A stretch of DNA of 22,649 bases from Paramoeba atlantica. Lineage: Eukaryota > Discosea. Below are positions 9,401 through 17,854 of this stretch, piece after piece (within the stretch, counting starts at the first letter, position 1; each line of letters starts with the position of its first letter). The notes beneath the pieces were generated by a model. That model made no database searches and was not told the origin of the DNA. It worked only from the letters and a program-made list of their open reading frames with translations. The stretch is from assembly GCA_977017575.1 (NCBI GenBank), contig CDRNVI010000127.1, forward strand, positions 1 to 22,649. Direction: 5' to 3'. A program made the translations under genes and the position numbers.

Positions 9401-9896
9401 TTTTTTCTTTTATTCCTTTCAATTTATATGCATTTAATTTTCTAAATTGTTTTATTTCCACAGATACTTTTTTTAACAAAAAATAAGAATTACTAAATAA
9501 AAAAAGATTTCTTCTAGATCTAGATTTAACTAAAATACCTTTAGGTATATTATAATAAATCAAATGATTATAACCTATATTAAATCTTAATTCATTATCT
9601 TTTCAAATAGTCATAGTAAAACCTAAACCTATAACATTTAAAATTAGGCAATAACCTCTTATCAAATCAATTAAATTTTTTTTTATATATCTTTGAAATA
9701 AACTATAATATTTCTTTCTTTTAATAATTAATGTTTTATTATTTAATATAAATATATTTTTTTGATTAAATAAAGTTAAGATAGTTAAATCTATATTTTT
9801 TTTATAATTACTTATTATATTTTCCATAAAAATATTATTATTATTATGTATAATATTTAATAAAGAACTTTTTCCTAAATATAATTTTTTTTTCAT
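9357..9896 (-). CDS. rpl6: Large ribosomal subunit protein L6
   Basis: Protein of 179 residues, the family's normal length, binding 23S-type rRNA near the factor-binding site. The middle (IRGYCLILNVIGLGFTMTIW, where the Trp is TGA) matches the conserved V-x-G-x-G-Y/F region. The C-terminus (RKLNAYKLKGIKEKNELYIKKNWKKGTY) matches the R-x-P-x-x-Y-K-G-K-G-I signature and again needs a TGA read as Trp. Start ATG 9896, 3 bases after rps8; stop TAA 9357. The N-terminal half is divergent. Confidence 0.92.
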
Positions 9897-9899
9897 TTA

Positions 9900-10292
9900 T
9901 TATAATATATTTTTATATAATAGATGTACTTTTAATAAGGCTTTACCACCACTTTTTATAATATAAGCTTCATCGTGTGTTAACAAACCTTTATTACTAC
10001 TATAAAAACAAGGATTAAAATAAAATTTAGAAAAATTTTTATTAAAAGTTTTAAATTTTAAATATTGTTTATTACCTCCTGAAGATAATTGTTCTAAAAA
10101 AATTAAAGGCTTATTATTATAATATTTTAATGTTATTTTTATTTGGTATTTATTACATATTATAAAACTATTTATCAAATTTAATTCGTATAAACGTGAT
10201 AATATAGGTAAATACTTTTTTTTTAATGGTATATATAAACTTTTTAAATTAGCTATATACCCATTATTAATTTGACTACAAAAAAAATTCAT
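9900..10292 (-). CDS. rps8: Small ribosomal subunit protein S8
   Basis: Protein of 130 residues, the same length as bacterial S8, a primary 16S-type rRNA binder. The C-terminal half carries the family pattern: SSNKGLLTHDEAYIIKSGGKALLKVHL matches S-T-S-x-G-h-h-T-D-x-E-A-x-x-x-x-x-G-G-E. The N-terminus (INNGYIANLKSLYIPLKKKYLPILSRL) matches the R-N-A-x-x-x-x-K region. It starts 3 bases after the rps14 stop and ends 3 bases before rpl6, in spc-operon order. Confidence 0.95.
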   Translation of the reverse strand: MNFFCSQINNGYIANLKSLYIPLKKKYLPILSRLYELNLINSFIICNKYQIKITLKYYNNKPLIFLEQLSSGGNKQYLKFKTFNKNFSKFYFNPCFYSSNKGLLTHDEAYIIKSGGKALLKVHLLYKNIL

Positions 10293-10295
10293 AAC

Positions 10296-10565
10296 TTATC
10301 AAGATATTTTTTTTAAACCATTAATTTGTTTCATATTAAGAGATTCTTTTATATTCATTCTAGATAAAGAAAAATCTCGAAAAACAGATCTCTTTAAACC
10401 AGTTTCTATACAAAAATTCTTTCTTAAAATATTCTGTATAGGAAAATTCAAAAAAAATATTTTCTTTTTCCTATATATTTTTAAAATTTTTAATAATAAT
10501 ACTAATGTATTATTATTATTATATATTCTTTCATTTTTATAATTTTTTAAAAAATATTTTTTCAT
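10296..10565 (-). CDS. rps14: Small ribosomal subunit protein S14
   Basis: Protein of 89 residues. The C-terminus reads MKQINGLKKISW, matching the very conserved P-G-x-x-K-A-S-W ending of S14; the final Trp is TGA followed by TAA, one of the clearest proofs in the window that UGA means Trp. Upstream, FCIETGLKRSVFRDFSLSR matches the family's C-x-x-T-G-R-x-R-x-x-h-x-x-F-x-L-S-R. The start ATG at 10565 lies inside the rpl5 3' end (29-base overlap). Stop 10296, 3 bases before rps8. Confidence 0.97.
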
Positions 10566-11094
10566 GTAATTTATTATTATTATTATTAAAATTTATAATA
10601 AAATTTAATTTAAAAATTAAATTATTTACCAATATATCTTCATCACTATTTAATCCTAATAAAAAATTAAAATTTTTTAATTCTATTATATATTTATTTT
10701 CTTTTCTATAAATTAAACTACTTTCATTATTTTTATCTAATAAATTAAAAATAATATTATATAAATAATTTAAATTAGAATAAATATTATTTTTTCTTAA
10801 ACTTAATCCTAAAACTATATAATAAGATAAATTATTACGTCTTGATCTAACAGAAAAATTACGTAATGTCTCTTTTTGTATTTTTATAATAGAAACTCTT
10901 TGATTAAATAATTTTTTAAATAATTTATTTAAAATAAGATACCTTCTAACTATATTACCATCTGAAGAATATAATTTAACTTTTACATCAACTTTATCAA
11001 TTTTTGATAATTGATTAAAACTCATTATATTCAATTTACTAATGTTATCCTTTTGTATTATATTTAAATTACTTTTGAAATCTATACTTTTCAT
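10537..11094 (-). CDS. rpl5: Large ribosomal subunit protein L5
   Basis: Frame of 185 residues between rpl14 and rps14, exactly where L5 belongs in the spc order and of normal length. Sequence support is moderate: KIDKVDVKVKL matches the early beta strand, FNQRVSIIKIQKETLRNFSVRSRRNNLSYYIVLGLSLR the Q-x-P-x-x-T-x-A-x-x-S-x-x-x-F-x-x-R region, and NFLLGLNSDEDILVNNLIFKLNFII the final F-x-E-x-D strand. The asparagine-rich tail overlaps rps14 by 29 bases. Start ATG 11094, 4 bases after rpl14. L5 binds 5S rRNA in bacteria; no 5S gene is seen here. Confidence 0.85.
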   Translation of the reverse strand: MKSIDFKSNLNIIQKDNISKLNIMSFNQLSKIDKVDVKVKLYSSDGNIVRRYLILNKLFKKLFNQRVSIIKIQKETLRNFSVRSRRNNLSYYIVLGLSLRKNNIYSNLNYLYNIIFNLLDKNNESSLIYRKENKYIIELKNFNFLLGLNSDEDILVNNLIFKLNFIINFNNNNNKLHEKIFFKKL

Positions 11095-11098
11095 ATTT

Positions 11099-11455
11099 TT
11101 ATATTATACTTTGCATCAATAAGAAAACTTTACGGTTTATAAATCTTAAAAATTTTAAACTAATACCAAATAATTTTGTACCTAAAGGTAATTTTTTTTT
11201 ATTTATCAAAACAACAGCATTATCACTAAATTTATAATAATTTATATTTTTTTTTAAATTATATTTAGTTCTAATAATTAAAGCCTTATATAATTCTCCT
11301 TTTTTTATTCTTTTTTTAGGATTATTTGTTTTAACAGTTATTAATATTTCATCACCAATAGATCCATATTTTTTTCTTTTATAAATTCTTATACATTTTA
11401 CAATACGTGCACCAGAATTATCACTACAATTTAAATAACTACCTACTAAAATCAT
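11099..11455 (-). CDS. rpl14: Large ribosomal subunit protein L14
   Basis: Protein of 118 residues and one of the best conserved here. LNCSDNSGARIVKCIRI matches the L14 N-terminal signature, IGDEILITVKTNNPKKRIKKGELYKALIIRT the central barrel, and FSDNAVVLINKKKLPLGTKLFG the R-F-D-x-N-A-x-V-L-h-N pattern. The ATG at 11455 lies inside the end of rpl16 (10-base overlap once UGA is read as Trp). Stop TAA 11099. Confidence 0.97.
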   Translation of the reverse strand: MILVGSYLNCSDNSGARIVKCIRIYKRKKYGSIGDEILITVKTNNPKKRIKKGELYKALIIRTKYNLKKNINYYKFSDNAVVLINKKKLPLGTKLFGISLKFLRFINRKVFLLMQSII

Positions 11456-11895
11456 TTTTCTTTATTATAAACTAATTTAAATTTAATATTTGATTTTAAT
11501 GAGGCTAATTTAACAATTCCTTTAATATATTCTAATAATTTTTTTTTATCATTATCATTTAATATAAATAATTTATTAGAAAAACCAAATTCAATAAATA
11601 TTTGACCTTTTGATATATTAAAATAATATTCATTTAATGCACCCTTACCTTTACCCATTCTAACACCTATAGGTTTTGATGTATTTTTAAAACTTGGATG
11701 AAAACGTATAAATAATTTAGTAAAAAATTTTAATCTTTTTTTTAAAAAAAATAATAAAGCCTTAAATTCATTATTATATAGTATACCACCTTCTAAAAAA
11801 TATATAGCAAATTGACCATTATATATTTTTTCTATCGAATTTTTAGTATTAGAATAATTTAATATTAAATGTTTTTTGACAAAAATTTTTTTCAT
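11446..11895 (-). CDS. rpl16: Large ribosomal subunit protein L16
   Basis: Ribosomal protein at the A-site/peptidyl-transferase side of the large subunit. The diagnostic core TSKPIGVRMGKGKG is intact, followed by YYFNISKGQIFIEFGF. The upstream NGQFAIYFLEGGILYNNEFKALLFFLKKRLK matches the G-x-x-x-L-x-x-x-x-x-x-x-x-Q-I-E-A-x-R-x-x-x-x-R region. Under the standard code the gene would stop at a TGA at 11452; with UGA=Trp it ends two codons later (Trp-Phe, then TAG at 11446), giving 149 residues and a 10-base overlap with rpl14. Start ATG 11895, 92 bases after rps3. Confidence 0.96.
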
Positions 11896-11987
11896 TTCTA
11901 TTTATTTCTTAATAAATCAACTTTTTTTCTCTTTTCTTTCTTTTTATATTATAGAAGATAAATACACTTTTCTAACATAACTCATTT

Positions 11988-13136
11988 TTACACCACACAA
12001 ACACCATACCGCATAATTAAAATAAACTGATTATAACTTAAAGGAGAATTTATATTACTTGGTGAAATAGCACCAAATTGTTTAATAAACTTTTTATTTC
12101 TTAACTTTTTTTTATATCTCCCTGCATAACCTATTTTAAAACCTATAATACCTCTTTCATTTTTTAATTTATTATGTAATAAATAAGCATAATGCTCTAT
12201 TTTATAACCTACACGCAATCTTCATAAAATTAGCTTATATAAAGAATAAGTAGAATAATTTACTTCTTTTTTATCTATAAAATTAATTATAGGATTATTA
12301 ACTTTAAAAATTTTTTTTATAAAAAACGATAAAAAATTTTTTAATATAAAAATAAATTTTTTATCTAAAGTTAAATAATTAGTATTTTTAATATATTTTA
12401 ATCTATTTAATCAACGATTAGTTGGAATTCTTAATAAATTAAATCATTTATATTTAAAAATAAAATTGTTTAATCTTTTATTATTTTTATAAATATAAAT
12501 ATTTTTATATTTATAAAAATATTTAAAATTATTAAAATTATTTATTGATTTTTTTTTTCATATATTTTTAAATATTTTCTTTCTATAAAACCCTCTACAA
12601 GACTTATTATAAAATAAATAATATTTATTATTATGCATGTCTCAAAAAAAATAATTAAATCAAACATATTTTTTATTTTTATAAAAATTTTTTCTTTTAC
12701 TATAAAAAAATTTACGTAAAAAATTTAATATATATTTTTTTTTTTTTTTTTCTTTTAAAAAATTATATTTTTTTTTTCTTTTTGACTGTTTATACTTTAA
12801 AAAAGATTTAAATATATATTTTTTTGACTGATTATAATATTTTTTTAATTTATATTTTTTTGACTTAATATCATTAATTAAAAATTTATTATCATCATTT
12901 AATAAATTTAAATTTATTATCATCATTTTATATGTTTTAATTATATTTAACGGTAATATTTCTAAATTTAACTTGTTTCAATTAATTATAACTTTAATTC
13001 AATTATAAAATTTAATAATATTATAATCTTCTAAAAAAAATAATTTATAATTTTTTTTTGTAATATTATTTCAAGACGAAATTCAATATTTACTTTTTGA
13101 TAATCTATATGTTATTGGATTAACTAAATGTCCCAT
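11988..13136 (-). CDS. rps3: Small ribosomal subunit protein S3, expanded middle
   Basis: Frame of 382 residues with about ten TGA-encoded Trp, so it appears as fragments under the standard code. The N-terminus MGHLVNPITYRLSKSKYW corresponds to M-G-Q-K-V-N-P-x-G-x-R-L. The C-terminus (GFKIGYAGRYKKK, then MRYGVCVV) matches the G-h-K-h-x-h-x-G-R and T-x-Y-G-x-x-G-V motifs. Between them lie about 200 residues of Lys/Asn/Tyr/Phe-rich sequence with repeats such as YNQSKKY, replacing or enlarging the usual KH-linked middle. Such expansion is common for mitochondrial S3. The ATG at 13136 lies 2 bases after the rps19 stop; stop TAA 11988. I read the central part line by line and found no stop. Confidence 0.93.
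12882..12928. repeat. 19-bp direct repeat in rps3, 28-base step
   Basis: AAATTTATTATCATCATTT is present at 12882-12900 and again, perfectly, at 12910-12928. The 28-base step is not a multiple of three, so within rps3 the first-translated copy gives MMIINL and the second NDDNKFL. It is the same kind of out-of-frame local duplication as at 6801-6850 in the giant ORF. Confidence 0.7.
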
Positions 13137-13138
13137 AA

Positions 13139-13417
13139 TTATTTTTTCTTTTTCTTTATACGTTTCTTTTTCTTTTTATCTTTTATTAATATATTTTTTG
13201 AAAAAAAAAAATAATTAATCATATAATTAACCATACTATCTATAATTTTAATTGGAATAAAATAACGACCATTATATACAGTTAATCTTTTATTAATCAT
13301 ATAATTTTTTATTTTAAAACCTTTTACTTTTAACTTTAATCAAATAAATTTATCTATTTTTGAAAAATTTAAAAAATAAATAATATTTTTAATATTTTTA
13401 ATATTATTTAAATTCAT
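13139..13417 (-). CDS. rps19: Small ribosomal subunit protein S19
   Basis: Protein of 92 residues, exactly the usual size, in the classic rpl2-rps19-rps3 order. The core MINKRLTVYNGRYFIPIKIIDSMVNYMINYF corresponds to the family's I-G-x-x-I-x-V-x-N-G-x-x-x-x-P-V-x-x-x-x-x-M-V-x-x-x-h-G-x-F. The tail is almost pure Lys. A single TGA (FIWLK) is read as Trp. The ATG at 13417 lies inside the end of rpl2 (14-base overlap); TAA at 13139 is 2 bases before the rps3 ATG. It is missed by standard-code ORF finding. Confidence 0.92.
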
Positions 13418-14146
13418 TTTTTTTTTTTTTCTTAGTTGTAGGTACAAATTTTAATACACGTCTTGTAAAATTTGGACAATCGACTCATGGAGAAGTTTTA
13501 CCTCTACCACCACCATTAGGGTGATCTACACAATTTTTTGCTACACCTCTAACTGTTGATTTTTTACCTAATCTTATATTAACACCCGCTTTACCTTTTT
13601 TTATTAAATTATGCCCTCTATTTGATACAATACCTATCATAGCTTTATTATATTTAAAAATTAATTTTTCTAAACCAGAAGGAAATCTTATTAAATAATA
13701 ATTTTCATTTATTTGTGATATTAATAAACAAAAAGAACCTGCAGATCTAGCTACTTTACTTCCTTTTTTTTTTTTAATTCCATACAAGATATAAAAGAAC
13801 CAAATTTTATATTTACTAAAGGATATGTAGAACCAACAATTTTATCTACTGAATTTAAAACCATACCTTCTTTCAAACCTTCGGCTGCTAAAATATAAGA
13901 TAAAAATCCATTTTTATAACATATTAAAGCTATATTTGCAGATCTATTAGGATCATACTCAATTCTTAATACCATTGCAGGTATATCAACGTAAGTTCTA
14001 AAAAAATCAATTAATCTATATTTCTTTTTAACTCTAGTTCCCTTTGATTTAACTGTTTTATGACCCATATTATTAACTCCTGCATAATTTTTTAAACCAA
14101 ATGTTAAATATTTTATTGTTTTTGACTGTTTTTTCCTTTTTAACAT
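13404..14146 (-). CDS. rpl2: Large ribosomal subunit protein L2, with one frame change
   Basis: L2 is an rRNA-binding protein needed for peptidyl-transferase activity. The N-terminal part (frame from ATG 14146) has GTRVKKKYRLIDFFR and AMVLRIEYDPNRSANIALI, matching the conserved K-R-x-Y-R-x-I-D-F and I-E-Y-D-P-N-R-x-A-x-I-A-L segments. The C-terminal part, in another frame, has [52 protein letters not shown] with the catalytic-region His, and WVDCPNFTRR. The frame changes in an A run on the coding strand (13764-13775, 12 bases); 13 bases would give one continuous product of about 247 residues, normal for L2. Stop TAA 13404. Confidence 0.94.
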
Positions 14147-14149
14147 ATA

Positions 14150-14569
14150 TTATTTTTTTCTTTTAAATCTAATATTAGTATAATTTGCTTCTATTAATCT
14201 ATACATATCATTTTTTTTTTTTATAGATAAACCTTTATTATTATATACATCTATTAATTCATTTTGAATACGTTCTTGAAATTTTCGCTCAGTTCTAGAA
14301 TTAATAGATCTAACTATTAATTTAACAGAATATGGTATAGAATCTTTTGATTTTAAAATATGTGGTATTAATAATTTTTTACCTCCTACTTTTTTAATAT
14401 AACAAAACATTCTAATGAATATATTAGTTTCTATTTGTTTAAAAAAAGTATTTAAACAACCATATATTTTTTTTATATTAATAAAAATTTTCTCTAAACT
14501 TAATATAATTCGTTGTTTTTTTCCTTTTCTTATTAATAATTGTATTAAATATTTTATTCAATTATTCAT
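14150..14569 (-). CDS. rps7: Small ribosomal subunit protein S7
   Basis: Protein of 139 residues that nucleates the small-subunit head. With UGA=Trp the gene begins at the ATG 14569 (MNNWIKYLIQLLIRKGKK), matching the K-x-h-N-x-x-M-x-x-G-K-K start region. The C-terminal half (VGGKKLLIPHIL, then RSINSRTERKFQERIQNELIDVYNNKGLSIKKKNDMYRLIEANYTNIRFK) fits the family's V-G-G-x-x-Y-Q-V-P and M-x-x-x-L-x-x-E-h-h-D-A pattern. It overlaps the rps12 end by 8 bases and stops 3 bases before rpl2. Confidence 0.95.
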
Positions 14570-14972
14570 CTTTTAAAATCTTTCCTTCCTTCTTTTTTTT
14601 TTTCAAACCATATTTAGAACGACTTTTATTTCGTTCTTCACGTTCTCAATTACTAAAATCATATTTTCCTTTTATCAATTTATAACGTACACCTGGAATA
14701 TCTCTAGCACGTCCTCCTCTAATCATAACAACTGAATATTTTTGTAAATTATGACCTTGACCTGGTATAACTGCTATTAATTTTTTACCTGTTGATAACC
14801 TTATTTTTGCTACTTTTCTTTTAGCGGAATTTGGTTTCTTTGGACTAACACTATTTCTAATTTCAATACAAACACCTCTTTTTTGTGGACAAGAATCTAA
14901 CAAAAGAACTTTTGTACGTCTTTTTTTTTTTACTCTGCCTTTATTTCTTATTAATTGATTTAACGAAGCCAT
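14562..14972 (-). CDS. rps12: Small ribosomal subunit protein S12
   Basis: Decoding-centre protein. The frame gives 136 residues: [35 protein letters not shown], then [60 protein letters not shown], an almost textbook S12. A TGA read as Trp (SNWER) follows, then [14 protein letters not shown] matching the normal R-S-x-Y-G-x-K-x-P-K end, plus a short extra tail. Under the standard code it would stop at 108 residues and lose that end. Start ATG 14972; stop TAA 14562, overlapping rps7 by 8 bases. In context it opens the str-type cluster. Confidence 0.98.
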
Positions 14973-15340
14973 AATTTATATTTAAATATTATTAACGTAT
15001 TAATAATTTTTTTTTCATAATTGAATTTCATTAATTCATTAAATAAATAATACTTTTTATTTAAATTTAATAACAAACTATTATTTATTTGTTCTAAAGT
15101 TCCTTTACTATATAATTTATTTTTATATCATAAAAATAATAATTCATCATTATTTAAAAGATTAGTAAAATAATCTTTAAAATATTTCTTATTAATAATT
15201 AGAAAATATTTAATATTAACAAAAATTTTATATAATAAATTAATATTAGATAAATTCATTATGTTTAAATAAATTTGTTCAAAATTATTAAACGATTTAT
15301 ATTGATTTACATAAAAAAAAGCTATAATATTATTATTCAT
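14960..15340 (-). CDS. orf126, unknown, between rpl11 and rps12
   Basis: Open frame of 126 residues with one internal TGA (LLFLWYKNKL). It starts 6 bases after the rpl11 stop and ends 13 bases inside rps12. Tight packing on both sides argues for a real gene. The product is rich in N, L, I, K, Y and F, with an early strand-like stretch ([13 protein letters not shown]), helices, and a basic end. In bacteria L11 is followed by L1 and L10, and the beginning has a loose feel of L10 (strand, helix, then a strand ending in [11 protein letters not shown]). That is only a hypothesis; no diagnostic residues are seen. Confidence 0.55.
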
Positions 15341-15346
15341 ATTTTT

Positions 15347-15801
15347 TTATATAATTTTATTAATTTGTAAATTTGATATAGAAAAAAAACTATTTTTAAA
15401 TCGCAATTTTATTCAATTTTGATTTAAATTATTATATAATTTAAATCAATAATAATTACGCAATATAACAATATCATATAGACTTCTTAATGTAATTGAA
15501 TTTTCCATAATATTTTTATTAGTTAAACTCATAATATTTCAAACCAATTTTAATAAAGTACTAAAAGAAGGTCCTTTTATTAAAAAAACAAATGATTTAT
15601 CAGTATATAAAAATAATCTAACATATATTAATAAATCTTCCGATCTATATATAAAAGTTTGTTTATTAAATTCATTACAAAATTCTTTGATTTTCTCTCT
15701 ATTCATATAAGGACTTAAATTAGGTCCTATATTTAAATTTTCAAAAGCGGCACCTCTAGAATTAATTCTTAAATTAAAAAATCGATTTAATTTTTTTGCA
15801 T
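15347..15801 (-). CDS. rpl11: Large ribosomal subunit protein L11
   Basis: L11 forms the GTPase-associated stalk base of the ribosome. The frame reads RINSRGAAFENLNIGPNLSPYMNREKIKEFCNEFNKQTF, matching L11's I-x-A-G-x-A-x-P-x-P-P-x-G-P-x-L-G-x-x-x-x-N-I-x-x-F-C-x-x-F-N pattern, then VRLFLYTDKSFVFLIKGPSFSTLL (the V-x-I-x-x-x-x-D-x-S-F-x-F pattern). Two prolines of the PPxGP hinge are lost. The C-terminal RNA-binding half is divergent, with several TGA Trp. No ATG lies in this frame. The ATG at 15801 is out of frame by one base, and an extra base in the T run at 15791-15797 would join it. About 151 residues; stop TAA 15347. Mitochondrial rpl11 is retained in rather few eukaryotes. Confidence 0.88.
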
Positions 15802-15834
15802 ATATATAATATTTAATATTATATTAATATTTGA

Positions 15835-17019
15835 TTAACGATCAACCTCCCCAAAAACTATATCTAAAGTACCTATAATAGTAACAACGTCGGCTATCAT
15901 ATGTCCTTTTGATAATGTATCTAATAATTGTAAATGATTAAACCCTGGTGCTTTTATCTTACATCTTACCGGTCTATTTAATCCTCCCGAAACTAAAAAA
16001 ACACCAAATTCCCCTTTAGGAGCTTCTATAGATCTATAAACATCATTAAAAGGTATATTAACACCTTCTGTAAATAATTTAAAATGATGTATTAAAGATT
16101 CCATAGAAAACTTCATTAATGATCTTGAAGGTATAGTTAATTTATTATTGTAATTTGAAATAGGACCTTCTTTTAAATTATTTAAAAGTTGTAAAATTAT
16201 TTTTAAACTCTCATGCATTTCTTTTAATCTAATTAAAAATCTATCAAAACAATCACCTTTATTTCCTATATAAGATTTAAAATCAACTTCATTATATAAT
16301 TCATAAGGTTCACTTTTTCTAATATCTCAAGGAATACCAGATCCTCTTAAAATAACTCCACTACAACCTCAAGTTTGTGCTTGATTATAATCTAATATAC
16401 CTACATCAACTAAACGTTGCTTTCATATTCTATTTCTATTTAATAATTCTTCCATTTCCATTAAAGAGTTAATAAAATTTTGTGTAAATTTATATAAATC
16501 ATCACAAAAAGACATAGGTATATCTTGACTAATACCTCCTGGTCTTATATATGCTGCATGCATTCTAGCACCTGATACCCTTTCGTAAAATTCCATTAAT
16601 TTTTCACGTTCTTCAAAAAGTCATAAAAAAGGTGTCATCGCTCCAACATCTAACGCATGTGTAGTTAACCCTAAAATATGATTTAATATTCTAGTTATTT
16701 CACCAAAAATCATACGTATCATCTTTGCTCTTATAGGTACATTAGTAGAACTTAAAGTTTCTACAGCTAATGAATAACAATGTTCTTGAGCCATCATAGA
16801 TACATAATCTAATCTATCAAAATAAGGTAAAGCTTGTATAAAAGTCTTATATTCTATTAATTTTTCAGTACCTCTATGTAATAATCCTATATGAGGATCA
16901 GCTCTTTCTATAATTTCACCATTTAATTCTAATATTAATCTTAAAACTCCATGAGCTGCTGGATGCTGTGGTCCAAAATTAATTGTAAAAGTTTTTATTT
17001 TTTTAAATATTTTATTCAC
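15835..17019 (-). CDS. nad7: NADH dehydrogenase subunit 7 (49-kDa subunit)
   Basis: Peripheral-arm complex I subunit forming part of the ubiquinone-binding pocket. 394 residues, full length. Seen: [25 protein letters not shown], the quinone-site [45 protein letters not shown], and the C-terminal [11 protein letters not shown] and [12 protein letters not shown] and [18 protein letters not shown]. Trp in MTPFLW and others is TGA. The start appears to be GTG at 17019 ([15 protein letters not shown]); no ATG is placed suitably. It lies 4 bases after nad9. Stop TAA 15835, 33 bases before the rpl11 ATG. Confidence 0.97.
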
Positions 17020-17023
17020 GTTT

Positions 17024-17614
17024 TTAAAGTATATATTTTTTATTTAATAAAGGATTAGTAAAACTATATGATCTCATATTTTGCATTAATTCAATAGGCT
17101 CATAAATCAAATATTGTTTATCTTCATCATACCTTATTTCTAAATAACCATTTAAAGGAAAATCTTTACGAAACGGATAACCTTCAAAACCATAATCGGT
17201 TAATATACGTCTTAAATCTTTATGACCCATGAAAAAAATACCATACATATCTCAAACTTCACGTTCTAACCAATCGGCACCTAAATAAATATCAGTAATA
17301 GATCTTATAACATCTAATTTATCACAAGATACAGAAATAATTAATCTAGAATTATAATCTATACTTAATAAATTATAATCAATTTCAAAACGTTTAGCTC
17401 TATCAATAAAATCACTACAGCAAATATCAGTTATTACCTTATATCTTAAAAAAGTATGCTTATTAAAAATATTTAAAACAAAACCTAAATAATCTTTTGA
17501 TACTAATTTAATTTTAATAAATTCATCTGTTATTTTTATATGCGAAATATATTTAATTAGTAAATTTAATATATAATTTACAGCATAATTATTACTATTT
17601 TTTTTTAATAACAT
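17024..17614 (-). CDS. nad9: NADH dehydrogenase subunit 9 (30-kDa subunit)
   Basis: Peripheral-arm subunit of complex I (NuoC-like), 196 residues. The family core [51 protein letters not shown] is complete once the TGA at 17252-17254 is read as Trp; it codes for the invariant Trp of E-R-E-x-W-D-M-x-G. The N-terminal domain ([21 protein letters not shown]) is also typical. Start ATG 17614, stop TAA 17024. nad9 and nad7 are adjacent with a 4-base gap, as in several protist mitochondria. Confidence 0.97.
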
Positions 17615-17626
17615 ATTTTTTTTTAT

Positions 17627-17850
17627 TTATAATATATATAATTTATATTTTTTAATATTACTAATTTTATATTTTAAAAATAGATTAAAAGGTGAAGTAA
17701 CAAAATATAATTGATTTAATCGTATATTTTTATACCTATAATATAATAAAAAACTTTCCATATTTAAATATTGTTTTTTATTAAAATTTATAATTAATCC
17801 TTTAATATTACGTATATATACATTCTTATATAATCAATAAAAATACTTTA
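17627..17850 (-). CDS. 5'-truncated ORF, possibly rps10 C-terminus
   Basis: About 74 codons are open from the chimeric junction to a TAA 12 bases before nad9, with one TGA as Trp. The 5' end is lost at the junction. The last part (LNQLYFVTSPFNLFLKYK, then a basic stretch and LYIL) resembles the end of S10: the x-R-S-P-x-x-x-K-x-S-R loop, then F-E-x-R-x-H-x-R-h-h. Spacing from S-P to the C-terminus is about right. The call is tentative because few residues are diagnostic. Confidence 0.35.
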
Positions 17851-17854
17851 ATTA
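17848..17854. other. Junction between mitochondrial and bacterial DNA
   Basis: To the left the sequence is nearly pure A/T and reads as mitochondrial code on the minus strand. From about 17854 it has mixed composition and reads as standard-code hflX on the plus strand. The hflX frame begins in mid-domain (TVRKVVIGN), and the preceding codon is already unlike the usual T-T-V-R. No repeat, insertion sequence or attachment site is visible at the seam. Confidence 0.9.

Noticed and set aside
13404-14146. rpl2 naturally split into two genes
   Set aside because: The two halves overlap exactly at one A run and need only a one-base change; neither half has an independent start that makes sense.
15791-15801. 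rpl11 starting at a non-ATG codon (ATA/ATT) upstream in the same frame
   Set aside because: An ATG at the right distance is one homopolymer base out of frame, and similar one-base changes occur in four other genes, so an indel is more likely than a rare start.
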